Positions 47,609-58,490 of a stretch of DNA of 64,000 nucleotides are shown here, piece by piece (position 1 is the first letter of the stretch; every line of letters starts with the position of its first letter). The notes beneath the pieces are model-generated. The model was not told the DNA's origin. It saw only the letters and a program-made list of their open reading frames with translations, and did not search any database. This DNA is from Nannobrachium achirus (lineage: Eukaryota > Chordata > Actinopteri > Myctophiformes > Myctophidae). Made by a program: the position numbers and the translations under genes. The stretch spans positions 27,505,994 through 27,569,993 of the forward strand of contig OY997653.1 in NCBI GenBank assembly GCA_963921795.1, given 5' to 3'.

Positions 47609-48100
47609 GGGCACGGTGTCGCAGTGGTTAGCGCTTTGCCTCACAGCTAGAAGGTCCAGGGTTTGATTCCCGTTGGGGGACGCTGTGGGTGCTAGGGGCG
47701 TGTTTCTCGATCCACGTCATCAGCGCCTACACCCCAGGTGGGGTTGGCGATAGGGCCTTTCTGTGTGGAGTTTGCATGTTCTCCCCATGTCTCCTAGGGT
47801 TGATACCCTCACAAAAACAATGCAGTAATCCTGGTCTTAATAATGCCTGGCCAACCGGGGTGCCTGATGGAGGGGAAAGGAACTGGTTGGAACAATGTGT
47901 TCCTTCCATGTGCTACATCCATCCCAGGAAAATCCCCCCTGTCAGGTGAAAAAGAAACAACTTGGACTACCCATGCATTCAAGGAAGCATGAGGTTTGTC
48001 TGTTGTCTCCCCAGGTGCGGCAGAGGGAGAGCAGAGCCCAGGACTACATAGGCAATTGGCACTGGGTGAAAAATGGGTTACAAAAATCGTGGGATAAAAA
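47609..48100 (+). mobile_element. tRNA-like SINE-type repeat
   Basis: Begins GGCACGGTGTCGCAGTGGTT (A-box-like) with GGTTTGATTCCCGTTGGGG (B-box-like). The body has TCTGTGTGGAGTTTGCATGT, which I know as a widespread fish repeat. Not a functional tRNA. Confidence 0.65.
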
Positions 48101-48471
48101 TTTAAGAAAAAAAAAACACACTCAAAATCTGTTTTATATCTAATGTGGTTGAGCAAGACGTTTATTGTTATATTTGTTACTTACTACAGTTGGCATTTTA
48201 GCAGGTCACATTTTTCTGCAATTATAGGGCCAGCCCAGGCAAGCGCAAAGAAAATACATTCATTCATTCATACATAAATTTGCGCTCCCCTAGGGCGGCG
48301 CCATTGCTCCTACGGTATCTCTGTGTGCTGCTTAGCAGGAGGCCTCATTGGCTAATGGTGGTCAAGGCCATCCTTTCTCATCTGTGTGTGTGCTGGTGTA
48401 TCTCTGGGCCCAGACCTGGCCTGCATGGGCATGGGGTGGGTCTCTGGGGTGAGTGGGGTCCCTCCTAGACC

Positions 48472-48513
48472 CAGATCTACATGTTCACAACATGTACATC
48501 TGCTATTTTCACA
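48472..48513. repeat. copy of the dispersed AGATCTACA hairpin
   Basis: CCCAGATCTACATGTTCACAA is followed by CATGTACATCTGCTATTTTC. Related hairpins are at 10845, 17191, 24938 and 54322. Confidence 0.55.
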
Positions 48514-48692
48514 ATCGTGTTATACAACATGTAATATTATGCATATACGATATTTTGTTCTACTTCCGGGTGTCTTTCGACTTCCTTCACAGGTGTTACC
48601 GATGATACTAATGAAGGGTCTGTTCCATTCTGGTCAAACAGAGTCAGGGCAGCTATTGTGCATGTTGGCTCACTGGAAACACTCTGCTACAC

Positions 48693-48860
48693 CAGTGGGT
48701 CTCAAAGTGTCCTTGAGTGGGTTCCAAATGTCCCCATACAGGTGTGTAACACTGAGAGTGTACAAATGGAAGCAAATGGACCCGCAAGGGTCCATTTGAT
48801 TCCATTTGTTGATTCCATTTGTACAGAGTTATGGGGGTCCTTGAAATTAAAGAACCACTG
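48693..48860. mobile_element. hAT (Charlie-like) MITE
   Basis: Starts CAGTGGGTCTCAAAGTGTCC and ends AATTAAAGAACCACTG. The internal hairpin is CCAAATGG-rich (ACAAATGGAAGCAAATGGAC and its mirror). Same family as 6187 and 11645. Confidence 0.65.
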
Positions 48861-48954
48861 TACAACTAGAAGCAGTGCTCTTCCGAGCACAGGTCTCCAC
48901 CAGGCCGTGCGTCCTGGTGGTGCTACTGTATAATAGGCCAATGTAAAAAGGTAA

Positions 48955-49815
48955 AAAACAGCCCGATTCTATAAACTTTGGAAGCCAATCTTAGCCAATG
49001 AAGATGGAATATGGAAAATCAGATGGATCGTACTTGATCACATGACTATAGAGATATTGTGTACCGATTTGCATGATTTTTGGATAAAATCTCAAGGAAT
49101 AATAGGAAAAATTGTGTTTTACATAAGTCGGCCTCCTGGTGGCGCTATAAAAGGCTGATGTGAAAAATGCAGGTAAAGGGTTTTTCCTTGGCCTCTAGGG
49201 AATGCGCTTACAAAGTTTGAAACTGATCGATGGAGTTATAGGTAAAACCACAAATCGGCCTGTTATAGCGCCACCATGAGGCTGATTTCAAAAATTTGAA
49301 GTGGCATTTCTTCTTCGACCTAGTGGGAACGTGTGTGCGCGATTTCATGATAATTGCACTTTGCGTTTGGGATTTGAGGCATTTTGTTCCAAACGGCTCA
49401 ATCATACAAACTTTGGAAGCCAATCTTAGCCAATCAGGATGGAATATGAAAAATCGGACAGATCCGTGTCGATCACATGACTGTCGAGATACTGCCTACC
49501 GATTTGTAGGATTTTTGGAACAAATCTGTAAGAGTAGTGCACAGAAATGTGTCTTGCGAACATCGGCCACTAGGTGGCGCTAGAAAAAGCCCATTTGAAA
49601 AATTTAGGGCAGAGGTTCTAGATTGGCATCCAGGGAATGTGTGTGCTCACTTTGGCAGCGACCGGGCCAACGGCGACTGAGATTAGCTGCACACAAACTG
49701 CGAGGACACACGGACGGACGGACGGACACACGGACACACGGACGGACGGACGGACGCACGGACGGACGGAGGGGAAAACATACTCTCCCCTCAGCCTTCG
49801 GCTGGTGGAGACAAT
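48955..49815 (+). repeat. interspersed repeat with GGACGGAC tail
   Basis: Two related halves (GAAGCCAATCTTAGCCAATG near 48980; GAAGCCAATCTTAGCCAATC near 49417) each contain GGTGGCGCTA. The second half ends in a GGACGGACGGAC/ACACGGAC array (49700-49770). Diverged relative of 18210-18840. Nothing else recognised in 49816-50880. Confidence 0.65.
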
Positions 49816-50883
49816 AAATCAAACAGAGCCTTAATTAGTATCATCAGTAACACCTGTGAAGGAAGTCAAAAGACACCCGGAAGTAGAACAAAATGGCCTA
49901 TGTGCATATACCCTATTCCTCAACTCTTAGTGCTCGCCTGGGTGGAGGGGTCCCCACTCCCCAGTTAAAATATGATGATTATTTTGGGGGTCACAGCCTG
50001 AAAAGGTTGAAAACCACTGCTCTCGAACAGCTAAAAAAACATTCCCGCATGTTTTGTCTCAGGTGGCCTTCAGGGCCAAGTCTGCAGGCATGATCTCACA
50101 TCACGATACTGAGAGTCATTTGATTTCAGAACTTTCCATTCATGTGTAATGGTTACAATGTTAAAACGGGAGTTTCGCATAAATGAAAGAATCAAAAACA
50201 AAAAGCTTACGTTTTACAATTCACATTGTGACCTTGTGAAAAAACCTTCAAGTTGGGTTAATCATTTTAGAAATACAAGATGTTTTCATTTTTCTACTGG
50301 GAAATGATGTTGTTTATAGGCTATTATAAGCATGCCTGTGCTACCACTGAAATTGACATCTGTACACTAGCTGTGAGATGGTCTGCTCTAGCTGTTGATA
50401 TTTCAGCACTTTGATTAGAAAAGCTACCTCCAAGCTGCAGTCAAATGTACAGCCGAGCTCGAGAATGAACACCTCCCTAAGGTTTTAATTTACAACAAAG
50501 ACATCAGGTGTGTTAGCTCTAAAGTCAGAGAACACCGAATCATCATTACACAGGTTAAACATGCTTGGCTTATACAGCATGATGGAGCATTTTCATATCA
50601 AATCCACTATTCTGTCATGCCTACTTATGTAGAGGCCCCTGTATACCGGTACATGGCAACCATTTAAGATGTGGGAAATGGTTTCAGCTATTCGCTCATA
50701 CAGTGAGGACTAGTGAAAAGGTTTGAGAACAACAAAGATTGGCAAAACTGAATTGCTACAAAATAGTCTTGGAAAAGCATGTGATTTGTGATATCTGCTG
50801 TGACACATCGTGTTGTGCACCTATTTTGCGATGCAATGTAGCGCTTGGCAGCAGGAGTTTCCCCTCTTGGACTTCAGAAAGTG

Positions 50884-50890
50884 TATAAAA
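50884..50890 (+). promoter_or_regulatory. TATA box of the serine protease gene
   Basis: TATAAAA lies 32 bases upstream of the first signal-peptide codon at 50916. A short leader of this kind resembles that of pancreatic-type protease genes. Position and motif are seen; promoter activity is inferred. Confidence 0.6.
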
Positions 50891-50915
50891 TAGTCGTGTT
50901 CCATTTCATTGTGAC

Positions 50916-53011
50916 ACGGATCAGACAGGCCTTCTGGTTCTCTCTGCCACCATCGGCTTGATAATTGGCCTAAGCTGTAAGACAAGTTTCATAACAATGT
51001 TTTTTTATTGCAATGTTTTATATATCTACATAATGATGATGCAATATGTGTTCCCCGTACAATAGCATATAATTATGATATACTGTATAACCCATAAATA
51101 TGTGGTAGTATTATAGTATGGCATATTTAAAGATGGCACGTAGTTTGTTTTATATTATAATGTACAGTAGTCCAATATATACAGTATGTGTTCATTATAT
51201 ACTGTATGTATCTACACGTATATCATTCTCCAGGTTCTGGTACAGCTGCTCCTGAACCTGATCCATCCTTCGACAACAGAACCGCCAACTTCATAGTTGG
51301 AGGTCATTTTGCCAAGGAAGGAGAATGGCCCTTTATGGTCAGTGTTCAGACCAGGACTGGTCATCATTTTTGTGGTGGATCCCTGATCAACGATAGATGG
51401 GTGGTCTCTGCTGCACACTGCTACGAGGGCTTCAGGTAAATGAGACAGACTGATCAAGTAATTTATTGCCCAATCTTTATCTTTGGCAGCGGGTCCATGA
51501 CTGCGATAAAATGCAAGCAATTTTTCAGCTTTTCTTTTCTTTTCTCCAGTTTAGACCCAAACTTAAATCATCATGTACTATACACTGTTTTCCAGACCAA
51601 AACATCTTCGCATTGTCTTGGGGAAGCGAAAGCTGAAGGATGGTAAACCTGGAGAGTCCAGAGATGTTGCTGAAATTGTGCGCCATCCAAAATTTGCAAC
51701 ACACATTATCCCCCAAGGTAGATACTCAACTAACGACTTGGCTCTGCTCCGGCTGACTTCACCTGTCTCGTTCAATTCAAAGATCAAACGTGTGTGTCTG
51801 GCAGCCATTGGCAGCCTGATCCTCCACGGCACTCCCAGCTGGGTCCTTGGCTGGGGGCAAATAGCCAAGAACGGTGAGCATGACATCACATGTCACTTGA
51901 AATGGTGAAAATGAAATGGTGACCGACCAAGTCATCGTATTTGACAAAGTACAGTACAATCCATTGAATAATGTTTTGACAGGCTGCCGGTTTTAAAACA
52001 ACATATTTTTCTTATTTTTCTTTATTTTTCTTGATTTTATTCTTGATCGTAACACCTATTTTCTACTGACTGATTTAACTTTTTGTGGCTTTTGTATAAC
52101 ATGCCCAAAATATGAGCACAAGGCTGAAAGTGATTAATACTATAACTGTCTAAGGTAGTCACTACATTGAGAGGCTGCAGACTGATAAGATTGTTCTGTT
52201 CATTGTCTCCACCTACAGTCTCTCTGCCAGACCCTAAGGTTCTGCAGGAAGTCCAGGTTCCAGTTGTTGGTACAAGACACTGCAAACTTTCCTATCCACC
52301 AGGACTGATCACAAACTACATGATCTGTGCTGGTTTGGACAAGGGAGGCAAAGGCACCTGCAATGTATGATATGCCACTCAGATTCCATTCAAATCTTGG
52401 CCATAATTGAGCAGCACTGAAGTGTAACACAATGTCAATTTCTGTCTTATCAGGGCGATTCTGGAGGTCCACTGGTCAGCCGCAAGCATTTCTGGTCCGA
52501 CTGGGTGCAGCTTGGAGTTGTTAGCTTTAGTTGGGGCTGTGCTAAACCCAATAGGCCCGGCGTCTACGCCAGACTGGACGGGTACGAGCAGTGGATCAAG
52601 TCCACTGTCAACTCTGGCGGCCTGTGCTTCAAACAGTTTGAGTCCAAAGTTCGACATATTGAGAGCAGCTCTACACACCCCGGTCTGCCAGCTGTTGTTG
52701 GCTCAGTGCCAGAAGGTGGGTTTGGAGTAATACAGTCCTAGACCAGTAGTTCTCAAACCTTTTAGTTTCAAGGTCCCCCATACTCTGAGCGTACACATGG
52801 AAAGGTATATTTCACGCTCTCAGAGCCCCTATCTACATTAGCGTCTTTAACGTACTCTGAAGTAATTTGACTTCCACAGATATACTGCTGTTTGGTTATG
52901 GTTTAATGATCAGGTACAGTCAGTGAAGGCTGTAATTTGTGTACTTTTCTCTCATCCTCAGAGCTGGCTGACCCTGATCCCCGGTATCTGGAGGACAGTG
53001 TGGAGGAGTAA
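50916..53011 (+). CDS. S1A trypsin-fold serine protease, six coding exons, no ATG seen
   Basis: Exons 50916-50976, 51234-51435, 51596-51873, 52219-52364, 52454-52715 and 52962-53011 join in phase to 333 codons including TAA. Exon 1 encodes a hydrophobic signal peptide ([16 protein letters not shown]) but begins at ACG; no in-frame ATG precedes it. Its last base and exon 2 make a Cys codon fitting chymotrypsin Cys1. The triad is His in SAAHC, Asp in NDLALL and Ser in GDSGGP. Oddities: the activation site is NF/IVGG, not R/IVGG; residue 189 is Gly (GGKGTCNGDSGG, where relatives have KDSCQ); Cys136 and Cys201 are both Ser. A tail of about 60 residues follows the domain. Probably secreted. An AATAAA at 53890 could end a 3' exon starting near 53406. 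Related to tryptase/prostasin-like fish proteases. It could be a new specificity or a gene losing function. Confidence 0.82.
52745..52850 (+). mobile_element. hAT (Charlie-like) end fragment
   Basis: CAGTAGTTCTCAAACCTTTT is a typical hAT-Charlie-type end. It lies in the intron between protease exons 5 and 6. No matching right end found. Confidence 0.5.
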
Positions 53012-53156
53012 ATGGTAGCTGGTGAGCGGATGGTGGGAGGCAAGGTAACGTTTTGCAATCTCATTCAATGTGTACACTCTCAGAGTAAGATTAACACTGA
53101 TGATTTTATTGTGTACACTACATTCCATTCCGACCTCCCCACACGTGCGCACAAAC

Positions 53157-53343
<187 letters not shown>

Positions 53344-53759
53344 TGGACTAATGGTTTAAATGAAATTAGATTAATAAATACTTTGTCTTGTTTCTCTGTT
53401 TCCAGACTAAGGAGGAGAAAAGGCCGACTTGACTACTGCAATGTTCAGCACTCATCTGCTCTTTACATCAGCACCGGATCCAACAGCCATTACACAGCAG
53501 TCCTCCAAGAACCTCACACGCTTCCGCTCAAGAAACCAATTACAACTGTCCGAACTACTGTCTATACATCCTTCTCCACCAGCAGTTAGCTGTTGCAAGC
53601 AGTAGTGCAAGAAGTATTCCTATTTTTCACTTAAGTAACTGTAGTAATACCACAATGTAGACATACTTTGTTACAAGTTAAAGTCCTGTTTTCAAAATAT
53701 GCACAAGTAAAAGTGACTCTCTTAATAATTCAAGGTTGTTTAAGGGGATTGGGCGGGGT

Positions 53760-53861
<102 letters not shown>

Positions 53862-53911
53862 GTGTTGTCAGTGTGAGTGCAGAGTGTGAAATAAATGGAC
53901 ACGCCGTTCTG

Positions 53912-55001
53912 CCTGTCCGACCTCAGAAGTTGTAATACTTTCATTCTTTCAATTTCTTCTGCAAATATTCATTATTTTCATAATAAGTCAAAATCTTAGA
54001 TTGGCTTGTAGATTTTTGCTATGTCTGTCTTAGTTACTTTCAGCCTACATTCTAGATATGAATGGATGCTTGCTAGTATAATCTGTTTATTGCTGGTCAA
54101 GTATTCTATGACATTTATGGGAAATCCACTTATCTTTGTAATTTTCAATTTTTTAATTAATTAATTAATTAATTAATTCATGTTTTTTGTGGCCTAACTC
54201 ATCTAAAAAGTATGACTAGAATAAATTGATTAGACTCTTGTAACTATATAGGCCTACCCACAGCTTAAGCCAGTAACCACTCTAGCCCTATGAAAAAGCG
54301 TAATAAAATAGCAACAATAAAAACTCACAACGTGACAGGCTGTGAGGTTATACAGATCTGCTATTTTTGTTTTGAAATCGATCATCTATAATGACAACAA
54401 CTTGTTGAAAGTGGTTATTAATCCAATAGACATGCAACATTATGGAATAGATGCCTGTCTGACATTTGATGGGAGACACTGCATGCAAAACCAGTATCAT
54501 TTCAGACATTGTGGCAGGACGGTGTTGTTCTCTGACCCATTTTCAAGTGAAAAAACATGATGAAATGCATCACAGATAACAAGTAAACAGTAAAATCTTC
54601 TGCGTTCATGAACTTTTATACATGTATCCATGTGAAAGTATTTAAACCTCACAGCTCCTTTTGGTTACATTTATTTCCCTTATACAAATAAACAGATTTC
54701 CATGCACATAGAATCAGAGAGAGGGGAATGTTCAAATACACAGGGAGATAGGGAAAATGATTTGACCTTTAAGGTCCATACCTGAGAGGTCATAAGTCTG
54801 ATCTCTGCAATATCTTTGCCTTTTCTTTTCTTCTTTGCTACCACACCCTGTGTAATACAACTATCATCCTAATCCTGTTATTTGTGGTTTGATCAACAAC
54901 AAAAACATACTATCCCTGGTAAAAAATTGGCAAATGTATGTTCCATGAAATCGCATGTATTTGGCAGCTCTGCATAATAAGCCTATAATTACGCAGGATA
55001 T
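53912..55001. other. spacer between protease gene and serpin array
   Basis: AT-rich sequence with no gene recognised. It holds one copy of the dispersed hairpin at 54322-54370 (CACAACGTGACAGGCTGTGAG between TCTGCTATTTT-type arms). Confidence 0.45.
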
Positions 55002-55333
55002 ATTAATTGTTCACTGAAGATTACAGTAAATTCAGCAGCAGTCATACAGTGAAACTGAACTGCCACAAGATAGCGATACTGGACATATAATGGACTATGT
55101 TTTTGTATAGAGACAAATGGCACCACAAATTCATGCCCACAATTGAGACAGCAACACCATTTCGGTTAAGGCGAATAGTATACTGCATGCCTGCCTGCCT
55201 GCCCATAGAAGTGACTGCAATTGAACTGTTAGTAGTTAGCCTACCTTTAATATAATCCTACGTGAACTGAACTGTTTCTTTGTTTTTAACCTATACAACA
55301 GCACTTTGGTCGACCTTTGGTCGTTGTAATATG
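55002..55333 (-). pseudogene. relic of a fourth serpin unit (3' end only)
   Basis: 55002-55240 matches the sequence downstream of the other serpin copies but is more diverged. 55240-55333 matches the last codons and 3' end of the serpin frame (KAHITTTKGRPKCCCIG then stop at about 55286, minus strand). At 55334 it jumps directly into the interior of the hAT MITE, so the rest of this serpin copy is deleted. The MITE target site is still empty here: a single GTAGTTAG at 55232-55239. Confidence 0.8.
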
Positions 55334-55884
55334 TGCTTTATTGCAAATTTTAATTTGCAATGATCTACTATATTGTTTGCAAAAGCAAAATATCGTACTG
55401 TTTTGGCTTTGTATCGTATCGTATCGTTTTAAAATGCGGTAATCGTATCGAATCGTTTTGCAATGCAAATAATTGATTGTATGGAAATTATTTGTGCCTT
55501 GTATTTGGCAAGGCAATTTTAAGGGGAAAATTAATAAGAGTTGTCTAATTACCTTTCCATTCCATATAGCTACTCTTCGTCTATAGATAAATGTGTGGAA
55601 TCTGTGTTCATGTCAAGGTGGGTTTGTCCATATGTGTTGAAATATAATGTCCATGTATTTGCTAGATAATCACAGCGTTTACTTCCATAATAATAGATTT
55701 TTTACACGTTTTACACAGATTTCATTTCTTTGCTAAATAGTTACTACTGTATATCGATTTTAAATCATTGAACCGAATCGTATCGTATTGCCATGAATGA
55801 AGCAATATCGTCCATGTATCGTATCACTAACCATGTATCGTGATGCGTATCGTATCACTGTTAAAATGTATTGTTACACCCCTA
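55334..55884. mobile_element. hAT MITE, left end lost (serpin unit 1)
   Basis: Truncated copy of the 577-bp element at 58754-59330. The right end GTTACACCCCTA and the following GTAGTTAG (55885-55892) are intact. The interior is rich in GTATCGTATCG. Confidence 0.85.
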
Positions 55885-55938
55885 GTAGTTAGCCTACTTT
55901 CAAAATAATCCTACGTGAACTGAACTGTTTCTTCGTTT

Positions 55939-57168
55939 TTAACCTATACAACAGCACTTTGGTCGACCTTTGGTCCTTGTAATATGTGCTTTATGAACAG
56001 AGTTTGAGTTGAGTTGAGTTGAAGGAGGGGAACAGTATCGGCCTGCAAAGAGGACGCTCATGGTGGGGTTGTGTCGGATGAAGAAGAGGAAAGGGTGATC
56101 AGCAATGACCTCGGGAGTGCGAGTGTCACTCTTACACAAATATAGCATAACTGCAGCAGTGGTGGCAGTTGCCTCAGTTCCCTCCTCGTTCACTTCCACA
56201 AAGGCCTTGTGCACCACCTTGGAAAGCACCAGGTCGTTGGCAGAGGACATGCCGGAGAAGTCACTCCGTCCTTTGTCAAAGGCGTCCGCCATGCCCATCT
56301 TGATCAAGAGGTCTTTCATGTCATATGTCTCCTCCATCTTGAAACGAGGCAAGCCAAGCAGAAACTCCTCCTGCTTCATCTTGTCTGGGTCGGTCCAGTC
56401 CATAAACCTTTCATAGGTTAGTTCCTTTTCTAGCTTCTCCAGGCCTGTCGTATCGTCCTCCATCTCAACGGGCAGAAAGACAAGCATGCTAACCTCTTTC
56501 CCGGTGTAGGGCAGCTCCAGGACCTTACAGTTGACCTCAGGAATGAAGGTGAGAGAGAACACAGATTTCTGGTACATCATCTTCACCGGCTTGCTTTCAG
56601 TCTTGCTAAGTCTGAACTGTTTATCCCTGGTTATGTTCTCATGGAACGACCTTTCCCACTTGGCTTTGAAGTAGATGGCATTGACCAACACCAGTCTGGT
56701 ATCTACATCCAACACACCCGGGGCAAGCAAGTCCTTGATTTTATCTTGAGTCTGTTTCTCCATCCAGCTGTTCATGTTCAGCCTGGCTCCTTCTGCGTTG
56801 CAAATGAAGTCCACAGGCTCCAGCTGTGCGTTATAGTGTTTTCTGACGGCACTTATGAACTCCTCAACAAACTGGTAGGATTGCTCTCCATACAGCCGGT
56901 TGGCCAAGCTGAGAGTGTAGGACTTACCTGACTCGTTCAGGTCACTCATAAGCTTAGAAATGTCCATATTTAAGTCATCCTTAAAGTGCAAGACCTCTGA
57001 CATCTGTGTGGCTGTGTTGCCACGGGCCCCCAACAGCACCATGGCCAGAGCAGAGGAAATGCTGAGAGGAGAGTAGAACACATTGTCAGTGTTGTTATCC
57101 TCTGACAGCTGTTTGAACAGAGACAGGCAAAAGGTGTTGCTGGCCACTGCCAAGGGAGTTGGTGGCAT
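55939..57168 (-). CDS. serpinb1l: clade-B serpin copy 1, intronless, serpinb1-like
   Basis: A single 409-codon frame covers the whole serpin fold. It starts MPPTPLAVASNTFCLSLFKQ with no signal peptide, as in intracellular ov-serpins, and continues through VFYSPLSISSALAMVLLGAR and ADHPFLFFIRHN to GRYCSPP. Residues and length match leukocyte elastase inhibitor (SERPINB1), which blocks neutrophil-type elastase and chymotrypsin-like enzymes. Clade-B genes normally have several coding introns; here there are none. The hinge EEGTEATATTAAV is inhibitory in type. By canonical spacing P1-P1' is Leu-Cys (MLYL/CKSD). After the usual end (GR[FY]xSP) there is a tail of about 25 residues, STQLNSNSVHK to KCCCIG, created by read-through of TCAAC repeats. 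It runs opposite to the protease gene. It differs from copy 2 by one residue. Confidence 0.95.
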   Translation of the reverse strand: MPPTPLAVASNTFCLSLFKQLSEDNNTDNVFYSPLSISSALAMVLLGARGNTATQMSEVLHFKDDLNMDISKLMSDLNESGKSYTLSLANRLYGEQSYQFVEEFISAVRKHYNAQLEPVDFICNAEGARLNMNSWMEKQTQDKIKDLLAPGVLDVDTRLVLVNAIYFKAKWERSFHENITRDKQFRLSKTESKPVKMMYQKSVFSLTFIPEVNCKVLELPYTGKEVSMLVFLPVEMEDDTTGLEKLEKELTYERFMDWTDPDKMKQEEFLLGLPRFKMEETYDMKDLLIKMGMADAFDKGRSDFSGMSSANDLVLSKVVHKAFVEVNEEGTEATATTAAVMLYLCKSDTRTPEVIADHPFLFFIRHNPTMSVLFAGRYCSPPSTQLNSNSVHKAHITRTKGRPKCCCIG

Positions 57169-57267
57169 TGTGATGACCTTTCCGCTTTAGAGGTGTCCAG
57201 TAAGGAATGAATCAGTGATTACTTGAACTGGATTCAAATGAGTTGCTACTGCTCTCAAACATGTGGT

Positions 57268-57284
57268 GCGTTTCACTTTTATGC
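57268..57284 (-). promoter_or_regulatory. overlapping TATA-like and ISRE/IRF-like motif, serpin copy 1
   Basis: On the minus strand GCATAAAAGTGAAACGC lies 100 bases upstream of the ATG. CATAAAAG is TATA-like, and AAAAGTGAAACGC resembles an interferon-stimulated response element. The same motif precedes copy 2 at 60710-60726. Motif seen, function inferred. Confidence 0.45.
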
Positions 57285-57409
57285 TGCTGTTCCTAGACAT
57301 TCGCATCATCACTATGATGTCAGCCATGTTCAAATATGGAGTTCTGTTTCAGTCTTGCCCAAATAAGGGATTCTATGACATCAGACTAGCCTCTTGGGTT
57401 GTCAAAAGT

Positions 57410-57740
57410 AAAGCCCTTTGCACACAGGCGCGTTTAACCGCACGGATAAAACGGACAATATATTTTTTTGAAAAGAAAACAATGATTCTCTATGACCTCA
57501 TGCACACCGGCTCCGAATTAGCCGTGCGACGAGAGGCTGCCGCCGTGCGTTTTTTTATCGATCGAAACCAGTTCGATTCGTGCGTCTTGTCGCATGCTGT
57601 AAAAAACTCATCACTCCTTTTATGACTCCTTTTTCGATCCGCAGCGCCGATTCCGCACAGCCTTGCACACCAAATCCAATGCGTTTTATTCATGCCGCAA
57701 ACGAAAAAAACGCAACTGTCCTGTGTGCAAAGGGCTTTAG
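57410..57740. mobile_element. MITE with AAAGCCCTTTGCACACAGG termini (unit 1)
   Basis: TAAAGCCCTTTGCACACAGG and CCTGTGTGCAAAGGGCTTTA bound a 330-bp non-coding element upstream of serpin copy 1. An identical-looking copy is at 60852-61182 in unit 2, so it was duplicated with the unit. Confidence 0.85.
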
Positions 57741-57889
57741 TGTGTGTAAAACCCTTACTGGAGGACTAATGAGATGTCGGACTTATGGGCAGTCCCCACA
57801 CTGCCTAGACAGCCTGTACACATTGCAATCACTGGTGGTGGCAAAGAAACTGAGAATTGGCAACAGACTGTCCTGGACATGGAACATCA

Positions 57890-58200
57890 TATGGGCATAA
57901 AAGAGAGCCAGACAGACAGGGCCATATTTGGAGATGACAGACATCAGTCTGACGTCATAGACCACATGAGGCTTAATGTTGATGACATCAGGGATTTCCA
58001 TATATGGGCATAAAAGGGATTGTATTGGTGTGGTTGCCCTAACAGGGCATCATCTGGGAATGCCCATATATGGACATATTGTGTCAGTCTCATGTGGTCT
58101 ATGTGGAATGTCCATATATGGACACATTGACTGAAATCACTGATACCGCTGCCATGGTAACAGCCGCATGCTGAAACAATGCCCAAGTTTGGAGATGACT
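57890..58200. repeat. CCATATATGG-bearing repeat (unit 1)
   Basis: CCATATATGG occurs at 57998, 58064 and 58112, with CCCTAACAGGGCATC between. Same family as 1738-2040. The unit 2 equivalents are at 61440, 61506 and 61554. Confidence 0.75.
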
Positions 58201-58298
58201 GACATCACTGATACTATACATCTGTGTTCTAGAACATTACTTCTGAGACTCCAACATTCAATTCCTCATATACTGTGCATACCCCCCTGGCAAGCACT

Positions 58299-58302
<4 letters not shown>

Positions 58303-58368
<66 letters not shown>

Positions 58369-58490
58369 CACACACGCATGAACGCACGCACAAACGCACA
58401 CACACACTGTGACAAGGGAACCAACCAATAGACTGTAAAAATGTGTACTGACTGACTGACTGACTGACTGACTGACTGACTGACTGACAC
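58303..58490 (+). repeat. (CA)n and (GACT)n microsatellites (unit 1)
   Basis: CA run to about 58362, then mixed GCACAC, then about ten ACTG units (58448-58487). Unit 2 has shorter versions at 61748-61845 and 61886-61910. Confidence 0.95.
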
